Part shown: positions 33,090 to 45,067 of the stretch, piece after piece
Position numbering within the stretch: position 1 is the first letter of the stretch
Layout: each line of letters starts with the position of its first letter
Assembly: GCA_037367355.1 (NCBI GenBank)
Contig: CM074700.1
Coordinates: forward strand, 1 to 64,000
Source of the DNA: Neoscytalidium dimidiatum
Lineage: Eukaryota > Ascomycota > Dothideomycetes > Botryosphaeriales > Botryosphaeriaceae
Length of the DNA: 64,000 nt
Reading direction: 5' to 3'
Made by a program: the position numbers and the translations under genes
Notes under the pieces: generated by a model
The model's input: the letters and a program-made list of their open reading frames with translations, nothing else
The model's database searches: none
What the model was told of the DNA's origin: nothing

Positions 33090-34700
33090 TTTCAAGGTGA
33101 TAAGTCGAGGAACGGGAGATCACTTACCGAACAAAGCCGAACTCCAAGCCACAGAATTCTCTCGGCCCTCAACCGGTTGGTTAACGCCCGCTCTAGGGCA
33201 CGCTCCTCCTCATCCACCACACCGCTAAACCATGTTGCCGGATAGTACATTTAAGCCCATACTTGCCCCCTAATAATATAGTCCTCAGATAACGGACGAA
33301 AATCTTTTTCGCCTTCGTATGGAAAGCCAGAAGACTCCATCAGTAAAGTAGTCGCCTGTGACAGTGCCAAATCGTTGAGGAAGAAAGCGACTTCCTTCCA
33401 TAGAACGTAACTAAATATATAGGAATTATCGCATGGAAGAGCTGCAAGTTGAGACAGGAAAGCGAGCAGGATATACAAGTAAACCAGCACGTTCGCGTCT
33501 CTCAGCCGTTGGAGGACGACATGAAGCGTATCGAAAGCCAGACGGCAGGCGAAAGGCAAAATAGTGGCGGTCTAGAGGTTGATTCCGCAGTCGTCATGTT
33601 CGGATTAGGTTAACGGTAACGTAAATTAGCCATGTTGCCTCTCCAAGCCATTGCTGATCACCGGTCGGTCGCAGGTACTATTCTTTTATCGCTTTACGAA
33701 TGCGAGACGGAGAAAATTATCCTCACTTCCGTAACTGAAAAGCCCAGCAATGTTTACAATGGCTATATATGCGCTTTAATCCTTCCATTTCGAGCTCATA
33801 CGACCGATACTCTCGTCCAGTTGCTCGATAAATTTCGCGAGGCTTTATTCAAACGCACGGTAGCATCCTTAGCTCTTCTCGAAAAGCAATCCATGTATAT
33901 ATGCGAAGCCAGTCTCGATAGGTCGACAATAGGAATAAGACGCATTCGAGCGGCCGAGGATAGAGTCGAAAAGTATATAGATAGACTCGCGTGAGGCTTA
34001 GAATAGATCTACGCAAGTAAGAGAACGGCAATAAAAATAAAGCTCTAGGAGAGCGTTCGGTCTTGCCATAATAGCAAAATAGTGATAGAGGCGGCCCGTA
34101 GCAGGGCTCTAATCGGATACTTTGCTATACCAGTAGCGAGCAACTCCCGCCCAAGTTTTCCAGTCCTAGGAATAAGGGTCTTCTATTGCCATCTAGTGGC
34201 GGCCTAAGTCTCCAAGACATTCTATCCAGATCCCCTCGAATGCTAGAACTGTTTCCATCAAGAGTGCTATCATTTGGTAGGCGAGGTAAATAAACGTCCG
34301 TATATAATCGGAGGACTCTAGAAGGTAGTGACGCAGAACCTCCAGAAATAAATAAATACCGTGTTTCCATAATCGCTCCGGCAAACGATACTTAGCTGCG
34401 AGCTAATACAATATAGAACTTGCCGAAGGGTACTATAATACCAAGAAGAAGTTATGATGGTCGTTAAGTAGAGTCTTATACAAATCCAGAAGAGCTTGCC
34501 ATTGTTCTAGAGATAAGCTTAGTTGCCGACTAGACAAGGGATCTCTCTAGGGGGCCACGTGCACTTTGTCGGCTTCAATGCACTTGGACTCAATTTTCAC
34601 AAGTCCAGCATAGATAGATTTAACTTCCGCTGCGAGTTTCTCCTAGGATATAGGGCGTAAGTCTAGTTAGAGAACTAGGTCCGGCCCTTGCTCCTTCATA
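33090..34700 (-). pseudogene. EST1/SMG-type DNA/RNA-binding protein, RIP-inactivated
   Basis: The minus strand reads in family order: AAEVKSIYAGLVKIESKCIE, SLEQWQALLDLYKTLLNDHH, KHGIYLFLEVLRHYLLES, FIYLAYQMIALLMETVLAFE then WIECLGDLGRH, TWAGVARYWYSKVSD and ATGRLYHYFAIMARPNALL. It continues to AYIHGLLFEKS, AIVNIAGLFSYGSEDNFLRL, PLSEDYIIRGQVWA and ERILWLGVRLCS. This is the EST1 N-terminal (TPR-like) plus DNA/RNA-binding layout of ascomycete EST1/SMG homologues. TAG/TAA interrupt it at Trp/Gln positions (for example after GQVWA). An intron starts at 33,127. The start is not located. It is probably a duplicate paralogue rather than the cell's only copy. Confidence 0.75.
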
Positions 34701-35049
34701 GGCTTTTGCGAGGCCCCCGCCCGATACGATCGCCGATGGGGAAGTGGGCTGTGTAATAATATATTGTCGCTGCCAGTCTTCCTTTAAGAACTTTGCTGCC
34801 GTGCACGGTACGCAAGGTCCACCAGATATTATTTAGATGGCTCCTGCACTGCAGGCCGGCGCTTCGTGTCTAGATGCAGGAATTCATTATCGGATCCTAG
34901 GAAGTTCTGGATGCCTTCCAAACAGTTTATGGAGTCCACTACGTCTTTCGCGACTACTCTGGGCTCTACATCTACAGCTACGCCGTAAGTCCGTATCGGC
35001 TTGTCATCTTAATGGACGGGGAAATCATCGGCCAATTCTAAAGTGAGAT

Positions 35050-35830
35050 CGTCAGATAAAGCCCTTCGGGAGAGATTTTTATACGCAGAGACGGCTTCGA
35101 TAGGATGCTATAGTCTTACTCTAAAGGTTAAGCGGGGTTGGCTCTAATATAGCGCCTGTAAAGAGCGAACTCCGTCTACGTCTAGACCCCTTAAGGTGCA
35201 GCTTATACTTAGCAGCATCTCGTTCCTACCTTCAATAGAATAAGATTCGGCTAGAAAGGTTGGGCTAGGAGCATACTTACGCTTTATATAGGGCTTCGTC
35301 CTTAAGCAACGTCCAAAAGAGAGATAGACCCGAATTCACCTCGGCAGCTAGGATTTAGGGGGCGTAGGTATAGCGAACGTGATCGCAAAGCTCTTTATAT
35401 TTAAGGGGAAAATCCCTATCGCAGTATAGGCAGGCAAACGTCTCATTAGAATAATACTAAGTGGCTGCTCGCCTTATCTAGTCTCGTGCCGCGCATTCGT
35501 ACAGGTCAAAGTTGTCCGTATCCATATCGAGGCTGTGATCCAGGAGAAAGTGTGGGCGACGCAGGTACAGCATATAAGAGGAGACCTAACGATTCATATG
35601 CGATTTTACCACTCTAGGCGGCAGTTTTAAGGCAGACGGTCCGCACGGGTAGCTCTAATACCGCCTCACCTTTATACGCCGCGCTTTCGCATTAGCGCCG
35701 CAATAGATCCGGAACTTACCAAATTGCTCCGGAGAATTGGATGTTCTGCACTAGAAGGGCGCTTGGATAACCAGAGACGTAGCAAGGAGTCTTACAGCAC
35801 AGTAAGCTAAGAAAAGGGGGCTACAAGGGG
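35050..35830 (-). pseudogene. C2H2 zinc-finger protein relic
   Basis: In one minus-strand frame the segment near 35,345-35,450 reads FACLYCDRDFPLKYKELCDHVRYTY. That is CxxC, a hydrophobic core and His, with the last ligand Tyr instead of His (CAC>TAC). The frame continues with RIP-type stops on both sides, including LRRPHFLLDHSLDMDTDNFDL upstream. The spacing is one residue longer than the C2H2 consensus, so the call is tentative. Confidence 0.35.
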
Positions 35831-36480
35831 AAGTCCTAGCTTAACATTCCGTAGACTCCGGCATGCTGATAAGCTTTGCCGGCACGTTGTCGCCAACTTC
35901 GCACAATCTTTATTCTTACTGTACGTAGTATTGCGCTAGGCTAAGTTGCTCATTACCATTACTCTTATGCTGAAGAAAGTCGAGAAGAAGCCGAAGAAGC
36001 ACGAAACGGCAACGAAAAGTAAATAATAACTGTAAGTCTCAATTTTTCTACTACCCAGCTCCGCCAAATAAAAAGTAATTAGTCACTTATTTGTTTTTTA
36101 CCTCTTGTTCCATGCGCTCAAGAGCGCTCGTAACAAGCCGACGGTTAAACAGAAGGTAGACCTAATACGTCGCCCCGCCCTACGTGGACGGACACTACAT
36201 AGACACCAGTAGGAGCCTTAAGTGTTTGGTGACATTAAATACATATTACTGGAAAACCCAGCTAGAAAACATGCGTATCCATACAGTACTTCGAGCTGCA
36301 TTCCGTAGCATAACCATGTCTCCAAAACAGCGGAGCTTCGCAGAAGCGCTCACAGGACACTATCATACTTAGAATAGAACTACTTATTAACAAACGACTT
36401 CTTATTATAGACAGATACTTCTTAATAGCATGTCGCTTAGGAATTTCTTTCTACGGCAGGTCAGACCAGATAGATCCAAC

Positions 36481-39400
36481 TCATAGAGAATCTAGGCTGT
36501 CTCCCCGAGCTATATTTCCAGAATTCAAAATTTCCAAGGTGTTCGCGAGAATCGCTTGGTCCACGCCCAAAGTTGGCGAGATTAATATAAGAGGACGCAA
36601 GAAGCCGATCGTACGCTTAATAAGATCAATAACGCGCGAATGCGAAATAAGGTCGCGCATCCACGAACTACGCACTACCGCCAACATAATACAATTGCCG
36701 AATTGTCTATGCATCCGCGACATTAGCATATACACTAGGAAGTGTCCATACTAGACTTACGCATGTGCTGTGCCAAAGATATTTATAGTAATCAACCGCT
36801 AATTAGCATTTGCTATGCGGTCGAAGGCAATAGTGCTTTACACAGCAGATTCCACGCAACGCTTACTTGCCATTATAACCTTATACCAAGCTTTCTTATC
36901 CTCAGAGTTTAAGAATAAGCTTTCTAATAGGTCTAGAGAGTTGTCTTCGTTAGATATAGTAAATCCGTACCGCTTTATCAGGAACCTAGGAGCAGGGTTA
37001 TAATAAATCGCCCAGCCCAGGATTGGCCTCGTGATGATATATCTTACACCGTAGTACTTAGCCCGCATACGCGCCTTATTTATATCACCTGACGGCTCAT
37101 CACGATCACTCCATACAAGGCATTCCGGGAGCGTTTCTCGCCAATCTTAAAGTTGCTCCTCGAGCATCTCATCTATTATAATATCCCAAAAGTTCTTCTT
37201 AGGCCCTTTTATTTCTGATTAGTATATAACAAAGTAAAAGTAAGGGGTTAGGATCTTACTTAGGCTATAGAGAGTGCCATGAGTTCTATTGAGGATTTTA
37301 CGGAGCTGGATTTAAGCGGAGTAATATAGCCAATTCATCTCTTCGGGGGGCTCCAAGGGAAGCGCGGGGTCTATATAGCTCGGAAGACCTATTCGCTCTT
37401 CGTCTTTCGAGATCCCGCTCGGCCTAAGGTGACTCATTTCCGCAAGTATATCACTAATAAATTAGCCGATAAGCAAGGAGTAATCTTAGATAACATAACA
37501 AACCTCTCGAGTTATAGACAAGTCCAATATAAAAATTTGACGAGCTTCGTCTTCCTTAGATCCATACCGTCTGATACATCTAGCTCAGGAGCCCAGGGTA
37601 GAAGTGACTCCTTGTCCCTACTTCATATTCAGTATGGCTTAGAAAGAGATAAGACTAGAGACCTCCTACTTGTCGATAAGAACACCACAGACTCGGCAAG
37701 CGTAACTAATCCAACCCCAGCTCTCCAGCACCCGTGCCAATTGACCCATATATAAACACGCCAGTACACTAGCCTATCCATAAGACAGTTCATTGCCGCC
37801 GTAAACCGCACCAAGTATTTCAACGGCATAGGTGTAGTAGGCAAGGCCTGGGGTGATATCCATGTTCTATATCTCGATCTTCTTTCCTTCGGTAGCGGAG
37901 GCTTGTTCAGTAGATGGTCTTCGGCTTGCCAAGCGTGCTCTATTAAAGCCAGGGGACGAAATGCTAGTAAGGGTAGAATAAGAAGACGTAGAACAGGGTT
38001 TAGTTGTTCGGGAAGAAGAGTGCACAAAAGACATCTAAAGAGAGCTATCCGCATACGTATCTAGTTCTTCCGAAGGACCAGGAAGATGCGTCTTATACTC
38101 ACAGATTCTTCCGAGGGCGAGGACTAGGAGAACGATAGCATTGCCAACCGTTCGCTTAATATTTCCCCGTGTGGGTAGAGGTCCTCGTTTCGATGGCAAG
38201 ACAGGTCTATCATTCGACCTCTTCCTCTTCAGAGAAAACTCACTATGCGTCCCTAACGCGGCGTAAAGAGATATCGCGTTGTATTGGTTCATACCAAGGC
38301 TGTAGGACCGGATGAACTTTTCAACCATCTGTTCCAGTATTTCCTTATCCATAAACGGCTGCAATAGGTATATATCGTTCAAGTAGCTTTGGTGTAACCT
38401 CTTCACGGTGGAAACATCCAATTTAAGGGTACTATTAAGATTGATGTCTCCCCATATTTGTTGTAAGTCGGATCGATGCATAACTGTTTCGGTGGTAGGC
38501 GCAGTAAATCCAGTACCCCATTTGTTAGTTTCGTATAAAAACGCAGGGATTATTCCCATATTACCTTCAGTGCCTTCTATTGTTCGGATACCGCCATATG
38601 CACCGTCATTAAAATCTTCACCTTCGCCTCTACCGTAAAGCCGAAGTATTCCTCGGCTTTCTTCTTTCTCTCTTGGATAGTTTGTTCCAGCAGAAACGAC
38701 ATCTTTAAAGAATGGTTACATTATAGGCCAATCCATCAACATTGTATGTGCAGAACTTATGTGATTGGCAGGTAATATCACCTCGGCCTCGGAAATAGTC
38801 GGGACTTACTTGTGTGCTGGCTTAACTATCTGAGAAATGTTAGTAGATAGATAATACTTAGTTTTAGATCGCGCTATTACCGCAGTACTAGGCGAATCGG
38901 AGAATATTCTCTCCCTTGCTAAATTATAAGTAATTTCCTCGCTCTCTTCTGTTTTAGCGGACGTCGCTATAAGGTGTTTATTCGACGGAGCTATACGCGT
39001 GTTCTCTCCGTTTTAAGGACTCTAAAGCTGCCGTTCTATTCTATCGAGACGCTCCGGGATGGATTTTATGCTCTCCATAAGCGCGTTAACATTCGTTGCT
39101 ATATTTTACAGAGTCCGGTCCTGTCTTAACTCCTAATAAGTACGCCGCTACATAACCGAGAGCTTCGATAGTTAGCATACTTAGGCGGTGGCGCTTCTTT
39201 ATACGCGCATTCTAGACCACTTTCGTAGCAAAAGCTACATGGATGCATCTCATCACATTTCTACTTACGCTTCCGGCAGTTGTCGCAGGCCTATACGTTA
39301 AGCATAAATATAACATCGATGAGATTGAGCGCGGGCGCGATAGAACATACCTACACGGCACGCGATTTATACTTACGTAAAGGATTGAGGACACCCATTG

Positions 39401-39971
39401 CTCTATCATATACGGAATAGTGTCCCGTTGGTCCCACCGGAGGTACTGAATCTTTGTAGAGATTAGGATAGTGCCCAAGAGGGTAGTAGTACCCCGGCGT
39501 AGCGCCATCCTGGTAAAAATCATAAGTAGAGTGTGCGCTAGGGTTGTTATCATAACGGAGCATTGTCGGTGGTAATTGCTGGAGGGAGCCTTCAGGTGGC
39601 AAGGTGCCAAAGACGTTAGGGTGGGATGGTCGCGTGTCGACGGTCGACAGCCGATTGGGGTTGCTTAGCGGAAGCGGGCGAGAGTTTTTTAAGAGTTCTA
39701 GTTCACTAGATATGCTTAGCCCAACTCCTGGAGATTCTTCCAGGTACTAGCTAGAGGTATCTCTCTCCGGCAAACAATATAGGTGCAGAGCTGTGTAACG
39801 GCGGTAAGAGGGATCTCCCCGCCGTATTAGCGGTAGTAGGGTCTTACGATGGTTATTGGAGGGAGGAGCCGAATTATAAGACCGGGAAGACGAAGAATCA
39901 GGTACAGAAGATAGAGGAACGGAATGGGAATTCGAACAAGCATATTTGGGGCTTAGATTATAGGCCTCCAT
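36481..39971 (-). pseudogene. Zn2Cys6 transcription factor, RIP-inactivated
   Basis: ATG at 39971. Exon 1 ends ...KSRAV-stop at 39,351, where the stop replaces the usual CAG before GT. Intron 39,291-39,350 leads into ACDNCRKRK-stop-KCDEMHPCSFC..GLEC, a perfectly spaced Cx2Cx6Cx5Cx2Cx6C cluster with all six cysteines. A linker coiled coil follows. Then come GILRLYGRGEGEDFNDG, LHQSYLNDIYLLQPFMDKE, NAIVLLVLALGRICE, NMDITPGLAYYTYA, GQLARVLESWGWI, RAKYYGVRYIITRPIL and TIGFLRPLILISPTL, the order of a fungal-specific regulator. More than a dozen TAA/TAG stops. Target genes cannot be inferred. Confidence 0.85.
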
Positions 39972-39999
39972 ATCTGATGTATGTGACGGAAAGAGCTAA

Positions 40000-40760
40000 G
40001 CGAAGAATATCGTGGATTCCCGAAAGAATAAATATTATGGATGGCTTAGGGTCCACCTTTATCTAGTCACTAAATGTGGCTCGTCATTTTAGGATGGATG
40101 TGGCGCTCGGGTGCAGTGGGTGCATAATGGACTATTGCAGCAAGAAGCTCAACGGAGGATACACCAAAAGGGGCAGTAGAGGGGGCTAAGCTAGGATACG
40201 ATGATGCAAAAATTAAAGAGAGGGCTTCCCTTCCTCCATAAAACTAGGTCCGTGCGATATATCATACTAGTCTTACTTACGCAATGCTAGTGCTTCAGCA
40301 GAAGCTTCTAAGTATAACCGTCATTCTAGACATACGATTATGATAAGCCCCTTTACTTCCTTTTATAGGTAATGCGTGAACAGGCAATAAGATTATCGAG
40401 CACATATTATTATAACCGCTAATTAAGCCATACTTCTTGCGCCAGATAGGACGGGGAATCCTTCGATAAAAGATTTCTTCTAGGGGTTCTGACTACAACC
40501 CGGAGCTATAGAAGTAATTACAAGCTAATCTAACTATATATAAGGCAGCGCATCTAATGAACATTTTCGCATTTTTATACCTTAAGATAGTATTTAAAGA
40601 CAGACTAGTATGGGCCTATAACAAAAGAAAACCCTTACTGCGATGTCTTCCACCAACTAATAGAAGATCTTCACCTTTCCTTACGTCTCACCCTCTCCCT
40701 CGAACAATAATGCGCTTGCGGTACGTGCCCTCTCGATTTTACTAAAGCGAGGTATAGCGT
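40000..40760. other. RIP-affected intergenic region
   Basis: Only a 62-codon plus-strand ORF (40,557-40,745) without motif. Likely the promoter side of the Zn2Cys6 gene. Confidence 0.35.
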
Positions 40761-40770
40761 TACTTATATC

Positions 40771-42231
40771 TTAATCTCCCTTTACTGCGCAAGTAAAAAC
40801 GGTACTCCAGCCATAAAGCAAAGCATTACAGTAGATCCTATAGAGGCACCTTTTCCTACTCCCAAACTTCTCAATTTTAAAAAATTTTTGCCCATTCAAC
40901 TGTTGCATATTCGCTATACCAGATGATGCCGAGGGCGGAGAAGGATAACGAGGAGGCGCATCAAGCGCAGTAAACACTTAGCCACCAGTCCCAGACATCG
41001 TTTCCGTAACGATATAGTAGACCAAATGCGCCTCCTCGATCTTACCTTTATTGCGGTTATCGCAAAACGTAGCACCAAAGGGACAGTTCTCATCGGGGGC
41101 CCCTTCCCCTTCGGCGGAACACCAGCAGAGACCCTAGGCAGAGGATGACGCGCCTATGACCTCGTTTACCCATAAATATAGTTTGTCGGTCTGCACGGGA
41201 GCCACGGATGGGCTAGCTTTAGTAAGGATGGTAGACATCATCTTACCGAGGTTAGCAGATTCCAGTTGCCTGAAATCTACGAGGTCCTGCTCGGTAGGTT
41301 TCTCATACCAATAGCCAGGCTCGGCATAGCGTAGCAGCGGAAGGTTCCTTTCTAGGTCGAACGGTGTCGCACTATCGTAAAATAGTTCAGCGTCTTAACA
41401 GAATTTTCCACTTTTGAGCGTAACAATCGGATTCTTACGTGGTCGCTTAGTCGGCAGGAGCTGTTCGGCCACTTCAATTATGCCGTGCGACTTGGAACGC
41501 GGATAAAGCTGGGGCGGAGGAGGCGGAGGAGGCGGAGGCATAAGAGTCGCGGCAAAATTTAACGATACAGGAGGAATTGTAGCCGCCGTTAGCGGCGGTG
41601 GCGGCGGCGGTGGCGGCTAATAGCAACACGGGGCCAGAGCGGCTGGGTGCGGAGGAGAGGAAGGTGTAATTAGGCTCTTCCAGTATTCTTGGTGATTGTT
41701 TAGGAGTAACCCAGATGGTGGCTAGTTCTCCTCTACTTCCTCATATAAATCCGACTTAGGATTCTTGGGACCACGAACGGATATCTGGCTGCCAGTAGTA
41801 ACCAGAATCTAATTAGAACTAGAGCCTCTTCTGTTGCTAAGAACTAAATTGCCGGCATCGTAGATATTAATCGACTGAGGTTTCCTAGACTCTTGCTGGC
41901 GAGGATGTGTATCGGAAGGCTGAAGGGGACTAGATAATAAAGAGTGTTCTTCAAGGTCCACCGGATTTTAAGGAGTCTTGTCCCTAAGCGAGACGTCCTC
42001 TCGGGCTCTAGCTGAATCAAAATTGGTTGAAGTTAAAGAATAAATGGCTGAAGGAGAGTCGACTAGGACGTAATCTCCACCCATAATTGGAATCGATTCT
42101 GGACTGCCGCTACGTAGAGGTGCATATATTAAGAGCGCGATAAGTCTTATATATCCTGCCCACGAACATTCACCGATAGCTCGGAATAGTACAGAGAGTG
42201 AGATCAAAGCAATAACGGATGAACGCGTCAT
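40771..42231 (-). pseudogene. Secreted Pro-rich protein with Cys-containing C-terminal domain, RIP-inactivated
   Basis: ATG at 42231 starts one uninterrupted register of 487 codons to 40,771. I verified the frame row by row; seven TAA/TAG stops lie inside it, for example at about 41,968, 41,620 and 41,401. The N-terminus is a signal peptide (MTRSSVIALISLSVLFRAIG). Two poly-Pro tracts (about 41,590-41,620 and 41,510-41,540) separate a Ser/Asn-rich region from a folded-looking C-terminal domain (LRYAEPGYWYEKPTEQDLVD; KLYLWVNEVIGASSSA; GLCWCSAEGEGAPDENCPFG). No intron is needed. I do not recognise the domain. Confidence 0.6.
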
Positions 42232-42244
42232 CCTACCGCCTTGC

Positions 42245-43390
42245 TTTTCCTCGAGTGGGATGGCGTGTTCCAGGGGTTCAACTCCGGATGAAGCTTAGTA
42301 CAGAATAGGCGGATGGCTTTCTACCGATGTGACCGGATGCGGGCAACGAGCTGCAAGTTGGTCACAGATCTAGGCGTCCTTGGCCAACAGAAGATAAGGC
42401 GAAAATCGGACCATATGCCTCGCCTCAAGCCACGCAGACAGGAGCTGCACGGATATCCGTAAGCGCTTCGAGTAGCTGATAGCGCCTTTGCAGATAAGGC
42501 GATCAGGCTCGGGCTAAAAGCGTAGGCGCCTGCATCCCACAAGGCATGGGTCCCCGCCAGGATATTACTCTGACCAGGAACTGGCGGCAGGAGATAGTCA
42601 CACCGCAGAAAGGCGGAGAGACTAAGAGAGTCCCCGCATTAGCTCCTCCCCTTTTCCCTCCTCTCGGGAAGTCTGTGGCAAGTAGTCAAGGAGGGAAGAC
42701 CGTCACGCTCGGGCACTCGCACAATGCTAGAGCCATAGATTATTTTTAACTAAACGTATATAATAATCGTCTCAGAAACTGCCAGAATTAAACTAGTATT
42801 ACTTAGCTGTCGCGCCTGGCAGCCAACGTCTCCAATAACAGGAAATGACTCTTGTTTTCCAAGGCCCATCAGCATCACGATAAGAAATGGAGCCAATACG
42901 AGTCCAAGGATAGTTCCATCGAAGTCCATTAGGAGTATTCGTAAAATATCCCGCGCCGGATACCGCTGTTTTTCCGTGGTCAACACAAATATCTGTCGTA
43001 ACTTAGATTCCCTACAGTAATATAAGTACTGAGGTCATATTAGATTAAGGGGACCTTACGTTTCCTAGCTCTCCTAGATGAATCAGCTGAGAGGCATAAG
43101 CGTCTACATTGCCTAGGTTCTGTCTATAAGACATTGTCTACTACTTAACGGTGTAGTTATAGTGAAAGCTGCCAGTCGTTGCTTGTTGATAGTCTAGTCG
43201 TCGTGCATTGCTCGTAAGACTGCCTCGTTCCGGCTCTTCGTGTGCTTGCGCAACTTCGCAATCGTTTTGAGGCGACGACTGAGGGCCGTTTACTTGGATT
43301 GTCTAGTAGACGTGCTACTTGCTTAGATAATATATTACACGCCTGGGCAAAAGCTAAAGTATAAGCACTTACTAGATCCTGAAGTATTCC
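42245..43390. other. Mostly non-coding; minus frame may hold the tail of the next membrane gene
   Basis: Minus-strand ORF 42,750-42,986 contains one hydrophobic segment (LAPFLIVMLMGL). Other ORFs here (42,321-42,542 minus and 42,546-42,749 plus) have no motif. Confidence 0.3.
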
Positions 43391-44382
43391 CTAGCGGCCA
43401 TCGCGGCCACACCTTTTGCTCTTACAGACCAGATCCTGTGCCATGGTTGATGTTGAGGTGTTACTATTTGACGTGGGAATCTCTGGGTGAAGTTGGATCT
43501 CTTCGGGAGCATAGTATCGTCTGGGCATAGTGCTTGCAAACGTACAATATTTCTTTATCTCGTATGCTAGAAGTAAACAGCTTGGAAATAATGAAACCAA
43601 GAGAAGGAGAGCCTGTTTAAGATTTAGCATGAACCTTCTTTGCATAATATAATACTTACCCAGTATAACCAGCTTATAATGCTCGTTTCTTTGAAGTGGA
43701 ATCCAAGAACCGATGATATAAGGAATGCTGAGGCCATCAAAGGAGGATATATTTGCTGTATTCTGTGCTTGTATAGGTGGAAAGTAACAATAGTAAGAAG
43801 GACGAACTCAAGTGTCACTCCGGAGAGGAACACGGAGAGTAAGATGTTGCTAAGGTGCGGCTTAGTTCTATATATTGTCAAAATAGTTCACTGATGGGAA
43901 GACCTGACTTATATGAACGTTATAACGACAATTTTTAAGACAGCAAATGCACGAGCAAACACGATACATCGTGATGCGTATAGCGGGAGTATGCCCGATG
44001 GCTCTAGAGCCTCAGCTAAGATCTCAAACTACACGGAGTTAGTGGAATCGCAATACAGTAAGAAGCAGGGTGGTACTTAAATAAGAGGAGCTGCGCCGAT
44101 AACCAGACATAACAGGCTGTTGGTAACCGTTCTAAGTACTAAGTCATCCAAATAGGCACTGAGCGTGCTCATAACGGCGAGACCAGCGGTAATTAAAGTG
44201 ACGAATCCGTGTCCGGCACGGGACGCTCTTCCATGTTTGCGAATGATAGTAAGTGCAGTCGTACAGCCGGTGAGGGAAAGAGCGGTGAAGGAGAAGGCGA
44301 TCCTGCAACTGTCAGGGACAGTCATGATGGAGTCAAATGGATCGGAAGAATGGGGCGGCCTCAGCTTTGCTGAGTGCCTCAT
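43391..44382 (-). pseudogene. Polytopic membrane protein, probably seven helices
   Basis: The first in-frame ATG is at 44382. Hydrophobic helices follow: IAFSFTALSLTGCTTALTII, FVTLITAGLAVMSTLSAYL, SLLCLVIGAAPLI, IVFARAFAVLKIVVITFI, LLSVFLSGVTLEFVLLTIVTF and MASAFLISSVLGF. An intron (gtaagtatta...cttaaacag, near 43,605-43,665) joins SWLYW to ALLLLVSLFPSCLLLAYEI. The tail is Ser/Thr-rich. Stops such as TAA after GAAPLI are RIP-type. The plan is receptor- or transporter-like, but I cannot name the family. Confidence 0.5.
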
Positions 44383-44399
44383 ATAACGAAGCAACAACT

Positions 44400-45060
44400 C
44401 TTCTAAGCAATCCTGGGGAGAACCGTATCAGTTCTTAAACTGCTGTATAGAATGTCGGCGGAAAAAGCTGCTATGGCTTCGAAGCCTTGAAATAGCTACC
44501 TAGGTAGAGCTAAGCCATTTCTCTAGATCACGATGGAGAAGGGGAGTTTGCTGAAGAGGGAAGCTGTCGACGCCGAAAGAAGCATGCAACGATCTGTTGG
44601 TTTGGCTGCATTAAAAGACAAGATATTCTAGCTCTACAACATATTCGATCACTTCGATATGAGGACTGGCTTTATCGGAAATAGCTTGGATAACGCCTGA
44701 TAGGAAGGTGGCTGCAGGAGCAAGACGGGAGAGAAAATCAGATGCAGCTGTTTGGTGGTGTCGCTGTTCACATCCATTAGCTGATCATGTCTAGCGTTGG
44801 TGCCAACGAGGCAGGGATGCCCGGGCCTACCATTCGCTGCCAACACAGGCCACATGCATGTATCACAAAAGGCGCCTAAAGGATATTTTAGGAAAGGCGG
44901 CCGGCAGGAGCCCCACCGGCCATACTTCCAGAGATAGTCTAGAGCCATGCACAAGCGGTTCGATTCTGAACTAGTGGCTTTAGAGGAAAATGGGGACTCC
45001 CCATTCTCCCACTCCCTTCATACCACTGTCCCATCATCCTCCTCACAGCGAACTTACCTG
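44400..45060. other. Boundary between RIP-affected and clean sequence
   Basis: TA enrichment fades here. A minus-strand ORF (44,649-44,954) contains GAFCDTCMWPVLAANGRPGH but no confident family. The last 60 bp are C/T-rich and lead into the ATG at 45,068, as expected for a fungal promoter. Confidence 0.4.
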
Positions 45061-45067
45061 ACCTCCA

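Noticed and set aside
33632..33994. 120-codon plus-strand ORF starting MLPLQAIADHRS
   Set aside because: It lies antisense to the EST1-type pseudogene, whose motifs (AYIHGLLFEKS, NIAGLFSYGSEDNF) are read from the other strand; RIP leaves open shadows there.
37429..37755. 108-codon plus-strand ORF starting MTHFRKYITNK
   Set aside because: Antisense to the Zn2Cys6 regulator, which has clear family motifs on the minus strand in the same interval.
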